Positions 25,190-33,886 of a stretch of DNA of 55,997 nt are shown here, in pieces; within the stretch, counting starts at the first letter, position 1; every line of letters begins with the position of its first letter. The position numbers were made by a program, and so were the translations under genes. The stretch is from Stenotrophomonas maltophilia (GTDB lineage Bacteria > Pseudomonadota > Gammaproteobacteria > Xanthomonadales > Xanthomonadaceae): the NCBI RefSeq assembly GCF_004684085.1, contig NZ_SRHZ01000050.1, forward strand, positions 1-55,997. The letters are read 5' to 3'. The notes beneath the pieces were generated by a model that was given only the letters and a program-made list of their open reading frames with translations, was not told the DNA's origin and did no database searches.

Positions 25190-27478
25190 TCAGGCCTTCA
25201 GCACCTCCACCTTGTACGAAACCACATCATCCTCCTGTTCGATGATGAGCCCGTGCACATCCGACTCGAAGCCCGGGAAACGAGCGTTCTGCTCGCGGGC
25301 GATGCGCAGCGACTGGATGATCGGCTCGTCGCTGTCGCCGAAGCGTTCGCCCGGCATGATGGTCGGAATGCCCGGCGGGTACGGCACCAGCATGGTCGCG
25401 GCGACGCGGCCACTGATCTGCTCGATGTCGACCCGCTCGATCTCGCCCTTCACCAGGTGGTTGTAGGCATCGGCCGGGGTCATCACCGGCGTCGGCAGAT
25501 CCACGTACATCTCGCGCATCACCTTGGCCACGGCGAATTCCTGGTTGAACGCATGCAGGGCGTCGCACAGGTGACGCAGGCCCCAGCCGGCATAGGCATT
25601 GGGATAGTCGGCCGCGAGCGTCGGCAGTGCCTGGCTCAGCGGTGCGTTGCGATCGTAGAGTTCCTTGAACGCCATCAATTCGGTGACCAGGGTGCTCCAC
25701 TTGCCCTTGGTGATGCCCATCGAGAACAGGAACAGCACCGAGTACAGATTGGTCTTCTCCACGGTGATGCCACGGCCCCACAGGAACTTGCTCAGCACCG
25801 CCGCCGGAATACCCAGCTTGCCCATGCTGCCGTCCATCGCCAGGCCCGGGGTCAGCAGGGTCACCTTGATCGGGTCGATCAGCACATAGTCGTCAACCAG
25901 GTTCTCGAAGCCGTGCCAGTGGGCATCCGGCTGCAGGTACCACTCCTCACGCTTGGCCACCAGCGGTGCCGGCGTATCGCCCTTGTCCAGGCTGCGCGCG
26001 ACCTGGGTCGGCTGCCACACGCTGAACCACCAGTCGTCGCGACCCAGGTCATCGCGGACGTGCAGCATCGCGCGACGGAAGGCGATGGCTTCGTCGTGCA
26101 TTTCCTGCACCAGCGAGCGGCCGGCATCACCTTCCATCATCTTCGAGGCCACATCACAGGCCGCGATCACCCCGTAATGTGGGCTGGTCGAGGTATGCAT
26201 CATGAACGACTCATTGAAGCGCTCCGCGTCCAGGTTGCGCTGTGCCGAGTTGCGCACGTGGATCATCGACGCCTGCGAGAACGCCGCCAACAGCTTGTGG
26301 GTGGAATGCGTGGTGAAGATGATCGCATCCTGCTCACGCGGCTTTCCCTTGGCCATGCCGTAGTGGTTTTCGTAGAACGGATGGAACGCGGCGTAGGCGT
26401 ACCATGCTTCGTCGAAGTGCAGGAAATCAACGGCGCTGCCGATCTCGTCGGCGATCTTCTCGGCGTTGTAGCAGAGGCCGTCGTAGGTCGAGTTGGTGAC
26501 CACCGCGATGCGCGGCTTGGAACCGGCCTTGTACGCCTGGCTGGCCAGCGGATTGGCGGCGATGCGCTGCTGCAGGGACTCCGGCGTGAACTGGTCCAGG
26601 CTGATGGGGCCGATGATGCCGTGCGCGTTGCGGCTGGGGGTGAAGTACACCGGCACCGCGCCGGTCATGATCAGCGCATGCAGCAGCGATTTGTGGCAGT
26701 TGCGGTCGACGAACACCACGTCACCGCGCGCCACCGTGCCGTGCCAGACGATCTTGTTGGCGGTGGACGTACCGTTGGTGACGAAGAAGGTATGGTCGGC
26801 ACCGAAGTTGCGTGCCGCCTCGTTCTCGGCGTCCTTGATCGGACCGGTATGGTCAAGCAGCGAACCCAGCTCCGGCACCGAGATTGACAGATCGCTGCGC
26901 AGAGTGTTCTCGCCGTAGAACTGATGGAACGCACGGCCGACCGGCGACTTGGTGAACGCCACGCCGCCGGCATGGCCCGGCGTATGCCAGGAATAGTTCG
27001 ACTCGGCCGCATGATGGATCAGCGCCTTGAAGAACGGCGGCAGCAGGTTCTTCATGTAGTCTTCGGCCGCGCGCATCACCTGCCGCGAGATGAAGCTCTT
27101 GGTGTCTTCGAACAGGAAGATGAAGCCGTGGATGTACTTGAGCAGCTTGCTCGGCACCTTTTCGATGGTGCGACGCTCGCCGTACAGGAACACCGGCAGG
27201 TTGGCGCGGCGCGCGCTCTGCTCGCGCAGGAAGGCAGTCAGGCGCTGGAACTCGCCATCCACCTCTTCGCTGCCATCGATCGAGATCAGCACTGCCGAGG
27301 CCGCCACGTAGGTGCGGGCACCGGCGCGGGCATCATCCAGGTTCAGGCCGCACAGCACGCGCTGGTCGTTGCTGCGCAGTTCTTCCACCAGGGCGCGGAT
27401 CAGGATGCCGCCGATGCGCGGCGACTCGTAGTCGTTGTCGATGACAATGACCGGATAGTCCAGGGACTTGAAGTACAC
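25190..27478 (-). CDS. ldcA: LdcA-like lysine/arginine/ornithine decarboxylase
   Basis: PLP decarboxylase of 762 residues. N-terminal wing domain at about 1-130, PLP core at about 135-560 with the cofactor lysine in THSTHKLLAAFSQ (K395) and FDEAW (D356), and a C-terminal domain to 762. The sequence is closer to Pseudomonas aeruginosa LdcA (SNYSWHTPGH, GENTLRSDLSISVPELGSLL) than to E. coli AdiA, so lysine to cadaverine is the best guess; lysine decarboxylation is a known phenotype of S. maltophilia. It starts at GTG 27478 with AAGGAG 6 bases ahead. The antiporter gene lies 20 bases upstream in one operon. Confidence 0.88.
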   Translation of the reverse strand: MYFKSLDYPVIVIDNDYESPRIGGILIRALVEELRSNDQRVLCGLNLDDARAGARTYVAASAVLISIDGSEEVDGEFQRLTAFLREQSARRANLPVFLYGERRTIEKVPSKLLKYIHGFIFLFEDTKSFISRQVMRAAEDYMKNLLPPFFKALIHHAAESNYSWHTPGHAGGVAFTKSPVGRAFHQFYGENTLRSDLSISVPELGSLLDHTGPIKDAENEAARNFGADHTFFVTNGTSTANKIVWHGTVARGDVVFVDRNCHKSLLHALIMTGAVPVYFTPSRNAHGIIGPISLDQFTPESLQQRIAANPLASQAYKAGSKPRIAVVTNSTYDGLCYNAEKIADEIGSAVDFLHFDEAWYAYAAFHPFYENHYGMAKGKPREQDAIIFTTHSTHKLLAAFSQASMIHVRNSAQRNLDAERFNESFMMHTSTSPHYGVIAACDVASKMMEGDAGRSLVQEMHDEAIAFRRAMLHVRDDLGRDDWWFSVWQPTQVARSLDKGDTPAPLVAKREEWYLQPDAHWHGFENLVDDYVLIDPIKVTLLTPGLAMDGSMGKLGIPAAVLSKFLWGRGITVEKTNLYSVLFLFSMGITKGKWSTLVTELMAFKELYDRNAPLSQALPTLAADYPNAYAGWGLRHLCDALHAFNQEFAVAKVMREMYVDLPTPVMTPADAYNHLVKGEIERVDIEQISGRVAATMLVPYPPGIPTIMPGERFGDSDEPIIQSLRIAREQNARFPGFESDVHGLIIEQEDDVVSYKVEVLKA

Positions 27479-27498
27479 GTTGATTCTCCTTGTCGAAC

Positions 27499-28851
27499 TC
27501 AGGAACGCTGGGCGCCGGCACTGATGGCCGATGCCTCGCGGGCGCGCTGCCGCTGCTGGCGGCGCTCCTCGCTGAAGAAGGGATAGAACACGGTGATGAA
27601 CAGCACGAACAGGAAGGCGTATTGCACGATGGTTCCCGACGAGCCGTAGATCGCCCACAGGCAGTACACGACGGTCAGGCTGGTCAAGGTCCAGAACGCA
27701 CCCGTATGCACCAGGGTGTGCGAACGCTCGACCACGAAGTAGCAGGCCACGCACGAGTAGATGTAAGGCAGCAGGGTCAGCACCACCGCCGCCGAAGTGA
27801 TCACGTCGAACTGGGCCGAGGCGGTCTTCGAGGTGGAGGTGACCAGCACCGCCAGGGTCATCAGCACCGCCACGATCAGCACGCCCTTGACCGGCACGTC
27901 GTCCTTGTTGGTCTTGCTGAAGATGCTGGGGAACAGGCCGTCGTCAGAGGCCGCCTTGGCACTCTGTGCGGTCAGCAGGATCCAGCCACCCAGTGAACCG
28001 GCGGCACCGACGAAGGCGCACAGGCTGACCAGCGCACCGCCCCAGCCACCCACGGCCTTGGCCGCAGCCAGTGCGAACGGCGCATCGGACAGCTGCAGCT
28101 CCGCGTTGGGCACCATGCCCATGATCACCGACGAACTGGCGATGTAGGCGATTGCCGCCAGGAACACACCGGCCAACGTCGCGCGGGCCACGTTCTTTTC
28201 CGGGTTCTCCACCACACCGGCGGTGACCGAAGCGGATTCGACGCCGATGAAGGCCCACAGGGTCAGAGCCGCAGCGCTGGAGATCGCGCCGAAGTTGGAT
28301 TCACCGGACACGTTGTAGGCGCCCTTGAAGATGTCGGCATCGAAGAAGAACCAGCCGAAGATGGCGATGCCCAGGATCGGCACCAGCGCGAAACTGGTGG
28401 TGACCGTCTGTACACGGGTGACGAACGCCGGGCCGATCATGTTGGCAAAGCTCAATGCCCACACCAGGATCAGCACCGCGATGCAACGCACCAGCGGCTC
28501 GGACAGGATCGGGAAGAAATAGCTGAAATACCCTACCGCCGCGATCGGAATGGCGACATTGCCGATCCAGTTGGCGAACCAGTAGATGGTATTGGTCTGG
28601 AAGCCCATGTACGGGCCGAACCAGTCGCGCGCATAGGCATAGGGGCCACCCGCCTTGGGTGCCAACTTGCCCAGCTTGGCGAACACGAAGGCCAGCAGCA
28701 GCGCGCCAGCCGTGGTGATCAACCAGCCCCAGATCGAGGCAGTACCAATCTTGGCCAGGCTGGAGGGCAGCAGGAACACGCCTGAGCCCATCATGTTGCC
28801 GGCGACGAGGAAGGTGGCTCCGACCACCCCGATTTTCTTTGCTTCTGCCAT
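27499..28851 (-). CDS. ldcB: APC-family basic amino acid/polyamine antiporter (CadB/AdiC-like)
   Basis: Inner-membrane exchanger of 450 residues with twelve predicted helices. The substrate-binding loop VAGNMMGSGVFLLP (near 16-29) and LWAFIGVESASVTAGVVENP match AdiC/CadB. Together with the decarboxylase 20 bases downstream it should import lysine (or arginine) and export cadaverine (or agmatine), consuming protons. The start is ATG 28851, with AGGAG 6 bases ahead; the ATG 7 codons upstream has no such site. The arrangement matches the ldcAB pair of Pseudomonas, but the exact substrate is inferred. Confidence 0.85.
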   Translation of the reverse strand: MAEAKKIGVVGATFLVAGNMMGSGVFLLPSSLAKIGTASIWGWLITTAGALLLAFVFAKLGKLAPKAGGPYAYARDWFGPYMGFQTNTIYWFANWIGNVAIPIAAVGYFSYFFPILSEPLVRCIAVLILVWALSFANMIGPAFVTRVQTVTTSFALVPILGIAIFGWFFFDADIFKGAYNVSGESNFGAISSAAALTLWAFIGVESASVTAGVVENPEKNVARATLAGVFLAAIAYIASSSVIMGMVPNAELQLSDAPFALAAAKAVGGWGGALVSLCAFVGAAGSLGGWILLTAQSAKAASDDGLFPSIFSKTNKDDVPVKGVLIVAVLMTLAVLVTSTSKTASAQFDVITSAAVVLTLLPYIYSCVACYFVVERSHTLVHTGAFWTLTSLTVVYCLWAIYGSSGTIVQYAFLFVLFITVFYPFFSEERRQQRQRAREASAISAGAQRS

Positions 28852-28874
28852 GACACACTCCTGTACTGGCATGA

Positions 28875-28891
28875 GCCCGGTAGGCCCGGGC
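28875..28891 (-). promoter_or_regulatory. Hairpin in porin-antiporter intergenic space
   Basis: GCCCGG-TAGGC-CCGGGC forms a 6-bp stem in the 77 bases between the porin stop and the antiporter start. No T-tract follows in the direction of transcription, so it looks more like a processing or attenuation hairpin than a terminator. The three genes could then share a transcript. Confidence 0.3.
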
Positions 28892-28928
28892 GTGGGGACT
28901 GGCTACGCTGGCGTGCTGCCGCTGGCGC

Positions 28929-30362
28929 CTATTTGATGAAGTTGTATTGCAGGCTGCCCTGCACACGGACCGTATCGCCGCGTGCGCCGCCCTGCTGTTC
29001 CAGGCGGCCGTAAAGCAGCTCCATGCCCATCGTCCACGACGGCGCCGGGCTCCAGATCAGGTTGAAGACGCCGTAGCGGCTCTGCCGGAATGCGTCGGCC
29101 GCCAATGCGGCATTCCGCTCCAGCGTCAACTGGCCCAGGATCAGGTTCGAACGCCAGAGCTCGGACCAGTAATGGGTGTAGCCAACGAAACCACCGTGCA
29201 GGTCCAGCGCATCAAGACGGCCATCGGCACCGACCACCGCGTCCAGCCCGGAGCCGGTCAGATCGGCGGTGTAGCGACTGAGGCCGCGCCCACCAAGCGC
29301 ACCGAACAGCAACAGATCGCGCTGGCCAACCGACGCCGAGCCGCTCAGCTGCAGGCCGCCGGCCATGCGCCGGTCGCGCTCGCCCTCACCGTCGTAGGCC
29401 AGGCTGCGTGCCACCGCGCCAAGCTGCAGGTGACCCCAGTCACGCTCCATGCGCGCGGTTACGGTCACATCCGGCAGCCTGTTCACCGCGGCGCGCTCGT
29501 CGCTGGCACCGGCAAGTTCGGTCTTCGGGTCTTCGGCGGCGACGGTCAGGGTATTGCCCTTGCCCATCGCGAAACTGTGGTGGATGCCTGCCACCAGTAG
29601 ATAGCCAGCGCCGCCGGGACCGGCAAAATCCAGCGTGTCGGGAAGGCTGTCCGGATCCATGAAGCTGGAATAGCCGTAGCCGGCGTAGGTATTGCCGAGC
29701 TGACCATACGCGTGGCGCAGGCGGAATTCGTAGCCGTCGCTGCTGCCGAAGAAATCATTCTCCAGGTAGAAACGCAGGTTGCCATGCGTGGTCGGGCGTC
29801 TCGCCTCGAAACTGAAGCGGGTCTGCTTGGCATGGATGTTGAAGTTGGACACATCGCGATGACGACCGCCCACCGGCATCGACGAAGGAATGAACTGATC
29901 CTCGTCGCCCGCTGCGCGCGAATCGGCGATGGCATCGAGCTTGGCGTAGCCACCGATGCGGATCACCGTGTCGGTGCCTGGAATGGCGAAGAAGCCCTTC
30001 AGATCGGGATCGGTTGGACCAGCGGCACTGTCGGGACGCGACGCAGCAGTGGATGGATCGGCCACCGATTCGCGCTGCGGCAGCACGGGTTGTGCCACGC
30101 CCGGCACTTGGGTGGGATGCAGCAGATTGGCGCTGCTGGCGGGCGCGGCCACCGGGGATGGGCCCTGCACGACGGCGGGCGCACCCGCACCATCACGTTG
30201 TTCGAGCCGGTCCAGACGCTGCTGCATGCCCTCCAGTGCCTGCCGCATGGCCGCAATCTCGCCGCGCAGGGCTTGAGCATCTTCCTGGCCATTCTGCTGC
30301 GCATACGCTGGCGCAATCGCCCACACGGTCAAACAGGCCACACTCAGTACCGCCACGCGCAT
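28929..30362 (-). CDS. DcaP-like trimeric outer-membrane porin
   Basis: Exported protein of 477 residues. Signal peptide at 1-20 (ending AYA-QQ), then an N-terminal coiled-coil stretch (about 28-55, LRGEIAAMRQALEGMQQRLD) typical of DcaP-like porins, a Pro/Ser-rich linker, and a beta barrel from about 115 (GFFAIPGTDTVIRIGGYAKLD; NFNIHAKQTRFSFEARRPT; shown in part) to the terminal QYNFIK. Known DcaP proteins pass dicarboxylic acids and some antibiotics. Its place directly upstream of the ldcBA-like pair suggests an amino-acid or diamine role, which is inference. The start at 30362 has GGAGG 5 bases ahead. Confidence 0.82.
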   Translation of the reverse strand: MRVAVLSVACLTVWAIAPAYAQQNGQEDAQALRGEIAAMRQALEGMQQRLDRLEQRDGAGAPAVVQGPSPVAAPASSANLLHPTQVPGVAQPVLPQRESVADPSTAASRPDSAAGPTDPDLKGFFAIPGTDTVIRIGGYAKLDAIADSRAAGDEDQFIPSSMPVGGRHRDVSNFNIHAKQTRFSFEARRPTTHGNLRFYLENDFFGSSDGYEFRLRHAYGQLGNTYAGYGYSSFMDPDSLPDTLDFAGPGGAGYLLVAGIHHSFAMGKGNTLTVAAEDPKTELAGASDERAAVNRLPDVTVTARMERDWGHLQLGAVARSLAYDGEGERDRRMAGGLQLSGSASVGQRDLLLFGALGGRGLSRYTADLTGSGLDAVVGADGRLDALDLHGGFVGYTHYWSELWRSNLILGQLTLERNAALAADAFRQSRYGVFNLIWSPAPSWTMGMELLYGRLEQQGGARGDTVRVQGSLQYNFIK

Positions 30363-30714
30363 TGCATCCTCCCTGGACATCCATGTTCATTGCGCAGGCC
30401 GAACGCACGCCTGCGCCGCTTCGGCCCCACGTTGCCGTTGCTGGAAATGCGGATACTGCGTCGACGCCAGTGGCCAGCCTGCGCATTGCAGGCAACAGGA
30501 CGATGGCACTGCCCTGCCCGTGCCGATGTCGACTCCACAAAGGCCGCGCTGCCAGAGAGGTGGCGACGGCAGCGGTCTGGGTAACAAGCACGGGGTGAGA
30601 GTGTCGTGAATGGCTGGGCCGGCCGACCCTGATCAGGGCGTGGCGAGCGCGGCATCCATCGCGCATTGACGCTGTATTCCATGGGTCACAGGCTAATCCG
30701 CCTGTCGTTTTTGG

Positions 30715-30732
30715 CCTTGATTGGAATCAAGG
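30715..30732. promoter_or_regulatory. 18-bp palindrome, probable operator
   Basis: CCTTGATTGGAATCAAGG has exact 8-bp arms around GG, about 350 bases upstream of the porin start and about 160 beyond the dsbG end. It resembles a binding site for a dimeric regulator rather than a REP element. Which regulator is unknown. Confidence 0.5.
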
Positions 30733-30823
30733 CGCGAGGCTTGATGTCAGTCACTATTCAGACGTGACGACGAACAGGAGATGCGCGGGCTCCCACCGCT
30801 GATTCTGATCACAGAAAGCAACA

Positions 30824-30847
30824 GGCCCGCATGCTGCCATGCGGGCC
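30824..30847 (-). terminator. Hairpin after dsbG
   Basis: GGCCCGCATG-CTGC-CATGCGGGCC has a 10-bp perfect stem and lies 30 bases beyond the dsbG stop. In that direction it is followed by TGTTGCTTTC, a weak U-rich tail. It is the probable intrinsic terminator of the tlpA-dsbG pair. Confidence 0.65.
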
Positions 30848-30876
30848 TGTAGGTTGCATCACGATGCAGGCGTGGC

Positions 30877-31719
30877 TCAGCGCGGGCCCAGCACCGTCTG
30901 CAGGTCAGCACCCTGCGGCAGTCCTGCGCGACGCTGCACCTGACCCTGCGCATCCTGGAACAGGATGCCCGGCGTGCCCTGGAAGCCCATTTCGATCATC
31001 AGCACCTGGTTGGCATCGAGCTTGCCGGCGATCTCACGGCTGATGCTCGGCAACGCCTTGATGCCGCCACGATCGAACTCATGTTCATTCTGCAGCAGTG
31101 CTGCACTCGGGTCGCGCGCGGCGAGGATGGCGGCCGCCTTGGCCGGGCTGTCCTCACGGATCACGCCGACCATGATGTGACGCAACTGGACTTTGCCGGC
31201 ATCGACCCACGGACGCGCCGCTTCCCAGAACTTGTGACAGTACGGGCAGTTGGCATCACTAAAGGTGTAGACCACGCGCGGTGCGTCGGCCTTGCCATCA
31301 CGTACCCATGCACTGGCCTCCAGCTTGGTCCACATCTTGGCCGACATCGGCTGCGCAACCAGCTTTTCCACCGCTTCGGCCGCTACGTCATTGCCCTCGG
31401 CATCGAACAGACTGCCAACCAGCACGTGCTTGCCATCGGCAGTGACGTAGGCCGCAGCCGGCTGCTGGCCACCCACCACGCCGGCAAAGCCGCGCAGGCC
31501 ACCCGGCGCATCGAATTCAGCGACAACCTCGAAGCCATGCTTCTCGATGCCCTTCAACACAGCGGGAAGGTCGCCCTTGGCGGCGGAGGCCGCAGCACTT
31601 GCTGCCGGTGCAGCGGCAGCCTTGCCCGGCGGCGTCTGTGCCTGGCTGCAGGCGGCCAATGCCAGCAGGACCGGCAGCAACAGCACCGCAGGAGCGGTGC
31701 GCAGGGAAGTCGACAACAT
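30877..31719 (-). CDS. dsbG: DsbG-type periplasmic thiol isomerase/chaperone, lipoprotein
   Basis: 280 residues. The N-terminus has a lipobox (LALAAC, C24), so it is probably an acylated lipoprotein rather than the soluble DsbG of E. coli. The DsbC/DsbG dimerisation domain is at about 48-110 (VLKGIEKHGFEVVAEFDAPG, in part) and the thioredoxin domain at about 140-280, with CPYC (158-161) and the cis-Pro loop GFQGTPGILF. It would rescue cysteine sulfenic acids or wrong disulfides. The membrane TlpA-like gene lies 30 bases upstream in the same direction and could keep it reduced. Confidence 0.88.
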   Translation of the reverse strand: MLSTSLRTAPAVLLLPVLLALAACSQAQTPPGKAAAAPAASAAASAAKGDLPAVLKGIEKHGFEVVAEFDAPGGLRGFAGVVGGQQPAAAYVTADGKHVLVGSLFDAEGNDVAAEAVEKLVAQPMSAKMWTKLEASAWVRDGKADAPRVVYTFSDANCPYCHKFWEAARPWVDAGKVQLRHIMVGVIREDSPAKAAAILAARDPSAALLQNEHEFDRGGIKALPSISREIAGKLDANQVLMIEMGFQGTPGILFQDAQGQVQRRAGLPQGADLQTVLGPR

Positions 31720-31749
31720 GGGAACTCCGTAGTGAGATGCCCGCGCAGG

Positions 31750-32556
31750 CTACCGCAGCCGGCGCAGTTTGTGTTCAAGACCGGCCGCAGTCAGTTCGCC
31801 CAGGTGCAGTTCACGCAGGCGCCCGTCGGCATCGAAGAAGAGCGTGGAAGGATAGGCCTGCACGCCCAGCACAGTTGAAGCGGCAGCGTCATCGTCCAGC
31901 AACACGTTGCCCAGCACCAGTCGTTCGCTGGTGAGGAAACCCTGGACCTCATCCAGGGTTTCGCCCTGGTTGAGGAATACGAACTGCACATCCGCGTGTG
32001 TCTGCTGCGCCGCCGCCAGTACGGGCATCTCGCGGCGGCAGGGCCCGCACCAGGTCGCCCAGAGATTCAGCACCACCGGCTTCCCCCGGAACTGCTGCAG
32101 ATCGACTTTCCCGCCGTGCAGATCGACCACCTGCAGCGTCGGCAGCGGCATCTGCCGCTCCTGCCAGGCTGACAGGAGCTGGCTGCCGCCGGCCCATAGC
32201 AGGATGCCAATCAATGCACCGACCAGAACCGGTGCTCGCAAGGCGCGCCAATAGCGCAACCGCCACAGCCCCCACGCCAGCCCCGCAGCCAACACCACCA
32301 GCAGGTGATAACCACCGTCTACGATCTGCAGAATGCTCCAGGGCGCCTCGCGGTACAGAGCAAGGTTCAAGGCAACGAAACTGACGCGGCCACAGAGCAG
32401 GCCGATCAGCAGCATGTCCAGCACCATGCTTGCCGCCGAGGGTAGCGGCGCCCCGTCCTTCCGACGCGGCCATAGATGGGCCACGGCCATCGCCAGCAAC
32501 ACGCATGCGAGAATCAAAACCACCGGCATCGGTACCGGCCCAACACTCGACATCAT
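31750..32556 (-). CDS. Membrane TlpA-like thiol-disulfide reductase
   Basis: 268 residues. About four hydrophobic helices (10-28, 43-64, 75-97, 107-124) precede a periplasmic TlpA/thioredoxin domain (about 135-268) with WATWCGPCRREMP (C170, C173) and the cis-Pro loop VQAYPSTLFF. The membrane part has Lgt-like short blocks (GLLCGRVSFV, IVDGGYHLL) but no Lgt active residues. Co-directional with dsbG (30-base gap), it probably supplies electrons to it. Cysteine C55 inside a helix could take part in a relay, as in DsbD-like systems; this is inference. Confidence 0.78.
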   Translation of the reverse strand: MMSSVGPVPMPVVLILACVLLAMAVAHLWPRRKDGAPLPSAASMVLDMLLIGLLCGRVSFVALNLALYREAPWSILQIVDGGYHLLVVLAAGLAWGLWRLRYWRALRAPVLVGALIGILLWAGGSQLLSAWQERQMPLPTLQVVDLHGGKVDLQQFRGKPVVLNLWATWCGPCRREMPVLAAAQQTHADVQFVFLNQGETLDEVQGFLTSERLVLGNVLLDDDAAASTVLGVQAYPSTLFFDADGRLRELHLGELTAAGLEHKLRRLR

Positions 32557-32632
32557 CCCACCCGCTCATTCGTGCACTGCCTGCATGGTCGAAGGGTCGC
32601 GCCCAGGTTGCAAGCGCGACACTTGAACAGAA

Positions 32633-33700
32633 CTACGCCGCACTGCGCCCCAACTGCATTGCCGATGGCGATTGCAGGCCCCGCAGGCTGCCCGCCACTG
32701 ATGGCATCAATGGTCGCTCACGCCGCTTGCAGTTGACGTGGCGGCGATAGTTGGCCGGTGTCATGCCAACGATGCGCAGGAACAGGCGCCGGAAAGCACT
32801 CTGATCCGCATAGCCCACGCCCCAGGCCACTTCATCGATGCCTGCACCTTGCTGAAGCAGGGTCTGTGCCTTGGCGATGCGCAGCCGTTGGCAGTATTCG
32901 ATGGGGCGCAGCCCCGTGGCCCGCAGGAAGCGCCGCTGCAGCGTTCGCGGCTCCAGCCCGGCAACCTCACAGATCGCAGCAAGTGTGGCGCCGCGCGCCG
33001 CCGTGGTGTGCAGCCACCGCTGCGCCTTCAGCACATCACGATCGCCATGGGCGAAGTTCGCACTGAAACGTTCCAGATCCTGCTGGATCGTCTCTGGCAC
33101 GGTGATCCCCAACTGCTGTGCGACCGCGCTGGCCACACCCTGCCCATGCAGCCGATACAGCAAGCGCAGCCCCAGGAAGCGCCAGGCCTGCGAACCGCCG
33201 ACGGTCAGCAGATCGCCGTCGTCAACCAGTGCGCGTTCACTCGGCACCCAGCTTGCGGCCTGTGCCTGCAAACCGGGGTGGCGCCCCAGATCAGGTCCGC
33301 TGACCATGCGCCCCGCCAGCAATCCGGCCCGGGCCAGAACGCTGACGCCATCACTGGCAGCGGCCAGCAGGCTGCCGCCGTCATAGTGGGCCCGCAGCCA
33401 GTCCAGCAGTATCTCGTCGGCACGCAGGCAGGTGCCTGGGCTGATCTGGCCGGGCACGGCGATTACCGCGGGAATGGCGGCATCGAGCATTTCCGCACCG
33501 GCGATGCGATGCACACCGGTCTGGCTGGCTGGCACGATCCAGCGGGTGACCAGCACGCGCTTGAACGGCCTGCGCTGCTGCTGGGCCAGGCGATTGGCGA
33601 CGTGGGCCATCTCGGCCAGCACCGAGGCAGCCGAGGGATCGCCTCCCGGGTACTCGACCACTGCGACCTCGACGAATCCCTCGTTCCTGAATCCTTCCAC
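32633..33700 (-). CDS. GlxA-family AraC-type regulator with DJ-1/PfpI-like domain
   Basis: 355 residues. The N-terminal amidotransferase-like (DJ-1/PfpI) sensing domain is at about 8-185 (VEVAVVEYPGGDPSAASVLA; VLARAGLLAGR). The C-terminal AraC helix-turn-helix pair is at about 230-330 (ATLAAICEVAGLEPRTLQRR; GIDEVAWGVGYADQSAFRR). The start chosen is GTG 33700, preceded by GAGGAGG at 6 bases; the ATG 10 codons upstream lacks a ribosome site. GlxA-type regulators often control amine or arginine/glycine-betaine catabolism or thiol functions. The target here is unknown; the downstream tlpA-dsbG pair is co-directional. Confidence 0.83.
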   Translation of the reverse strand: MEGFRNEGFVEVAVVEYPGGDPSAASVLAEMAHVANRLAQQQRRPFKRVLVTRWIVPASQTGVHRIAGAEMLDAAIPAVIAVPGQISPGTCLRADEILLDWLRAHYDGGSLLAAASDGVSVLARAGLLAGRMVSGPDLGRHPGLQAQAASWVPSERALVDDGDLLTVGGSQAWRFLGLRLLYRLHGQGVASAVAQQLGITVPETIQQDLERFSANFAHGDRDVLKAQRWLHTTAARGATLAAICEVAGLEPRTLQRRFLRATGLRPIEYCQRLRIAKAQTLLQQGAGIDEVAWGVGYADQSAFRRLFLRIVGMTPANYRRHVNCKRRERPLMPSVAGSLRGLQSPSAMQLGRSAA

Positions 33701-33821
33701 AGACCACCTCCTCGGTTCGTTGCAGGCCATCGAACGGCCGGTTCAGGCGAAGGGTAGGAACTGGCACAACGGCAGGGCTATGAAGAAAGTTGCAAAGTGC
33801 GCTGAATACGCGCCTTGGGAC

Positions 33822-33859
33822 GAAGCCTTGACTCTTGACCAGACTCAAGGCTTCAGAAT
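33822..33859 (+). promoter_or_regulatory. MerR-type operator/promoter of the metal regulator
   Basis: GAAGCCTTGA (33822-33831) and TCAAGGCTTC (33845-33854) are exact inverted repeats. They lie around TTGACT (-35, 33828-33833) and CAGAAT (-10, 33854-33859) with a 20-bp spacer, the overlong spacing needed for MerR-type activation. The MerR-family gene starts 27 bases later, so autoregulation is likely. Confidence 0.75.
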
Positions 33860-33886
33860 GGTCGACAGCCTCTGCAGGAATCCGCC

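Larger units (their letters stand above)
30363..30876. other. Intergenic region with palindrome and hairpin
   Basis: No convincing gene was found in these 514 bases; the open frames present have atypical composition and no ribosome-binding site. It holds the upstream region of the porin gene, the exact palindrome CCTTGATT-GG-AATCAAGG (30715-30732) and a terminator-like hairpin (30824-30847). Confidence 0.5.

Noticed and set aside
24199..25245. Plus-strand frame opposite the CDF transporter
   Set aside because: His/Gln/Arg-rich product without domains; the minus-strand CDF protein has clear membrane topology.
30193..30682. Overlapping minus-strand frames in the porin upstream region
   Set aside because: No Shine-Dalgarno sequence and Arg/Cys-rich translations of atypical composition; treated as non-coding.
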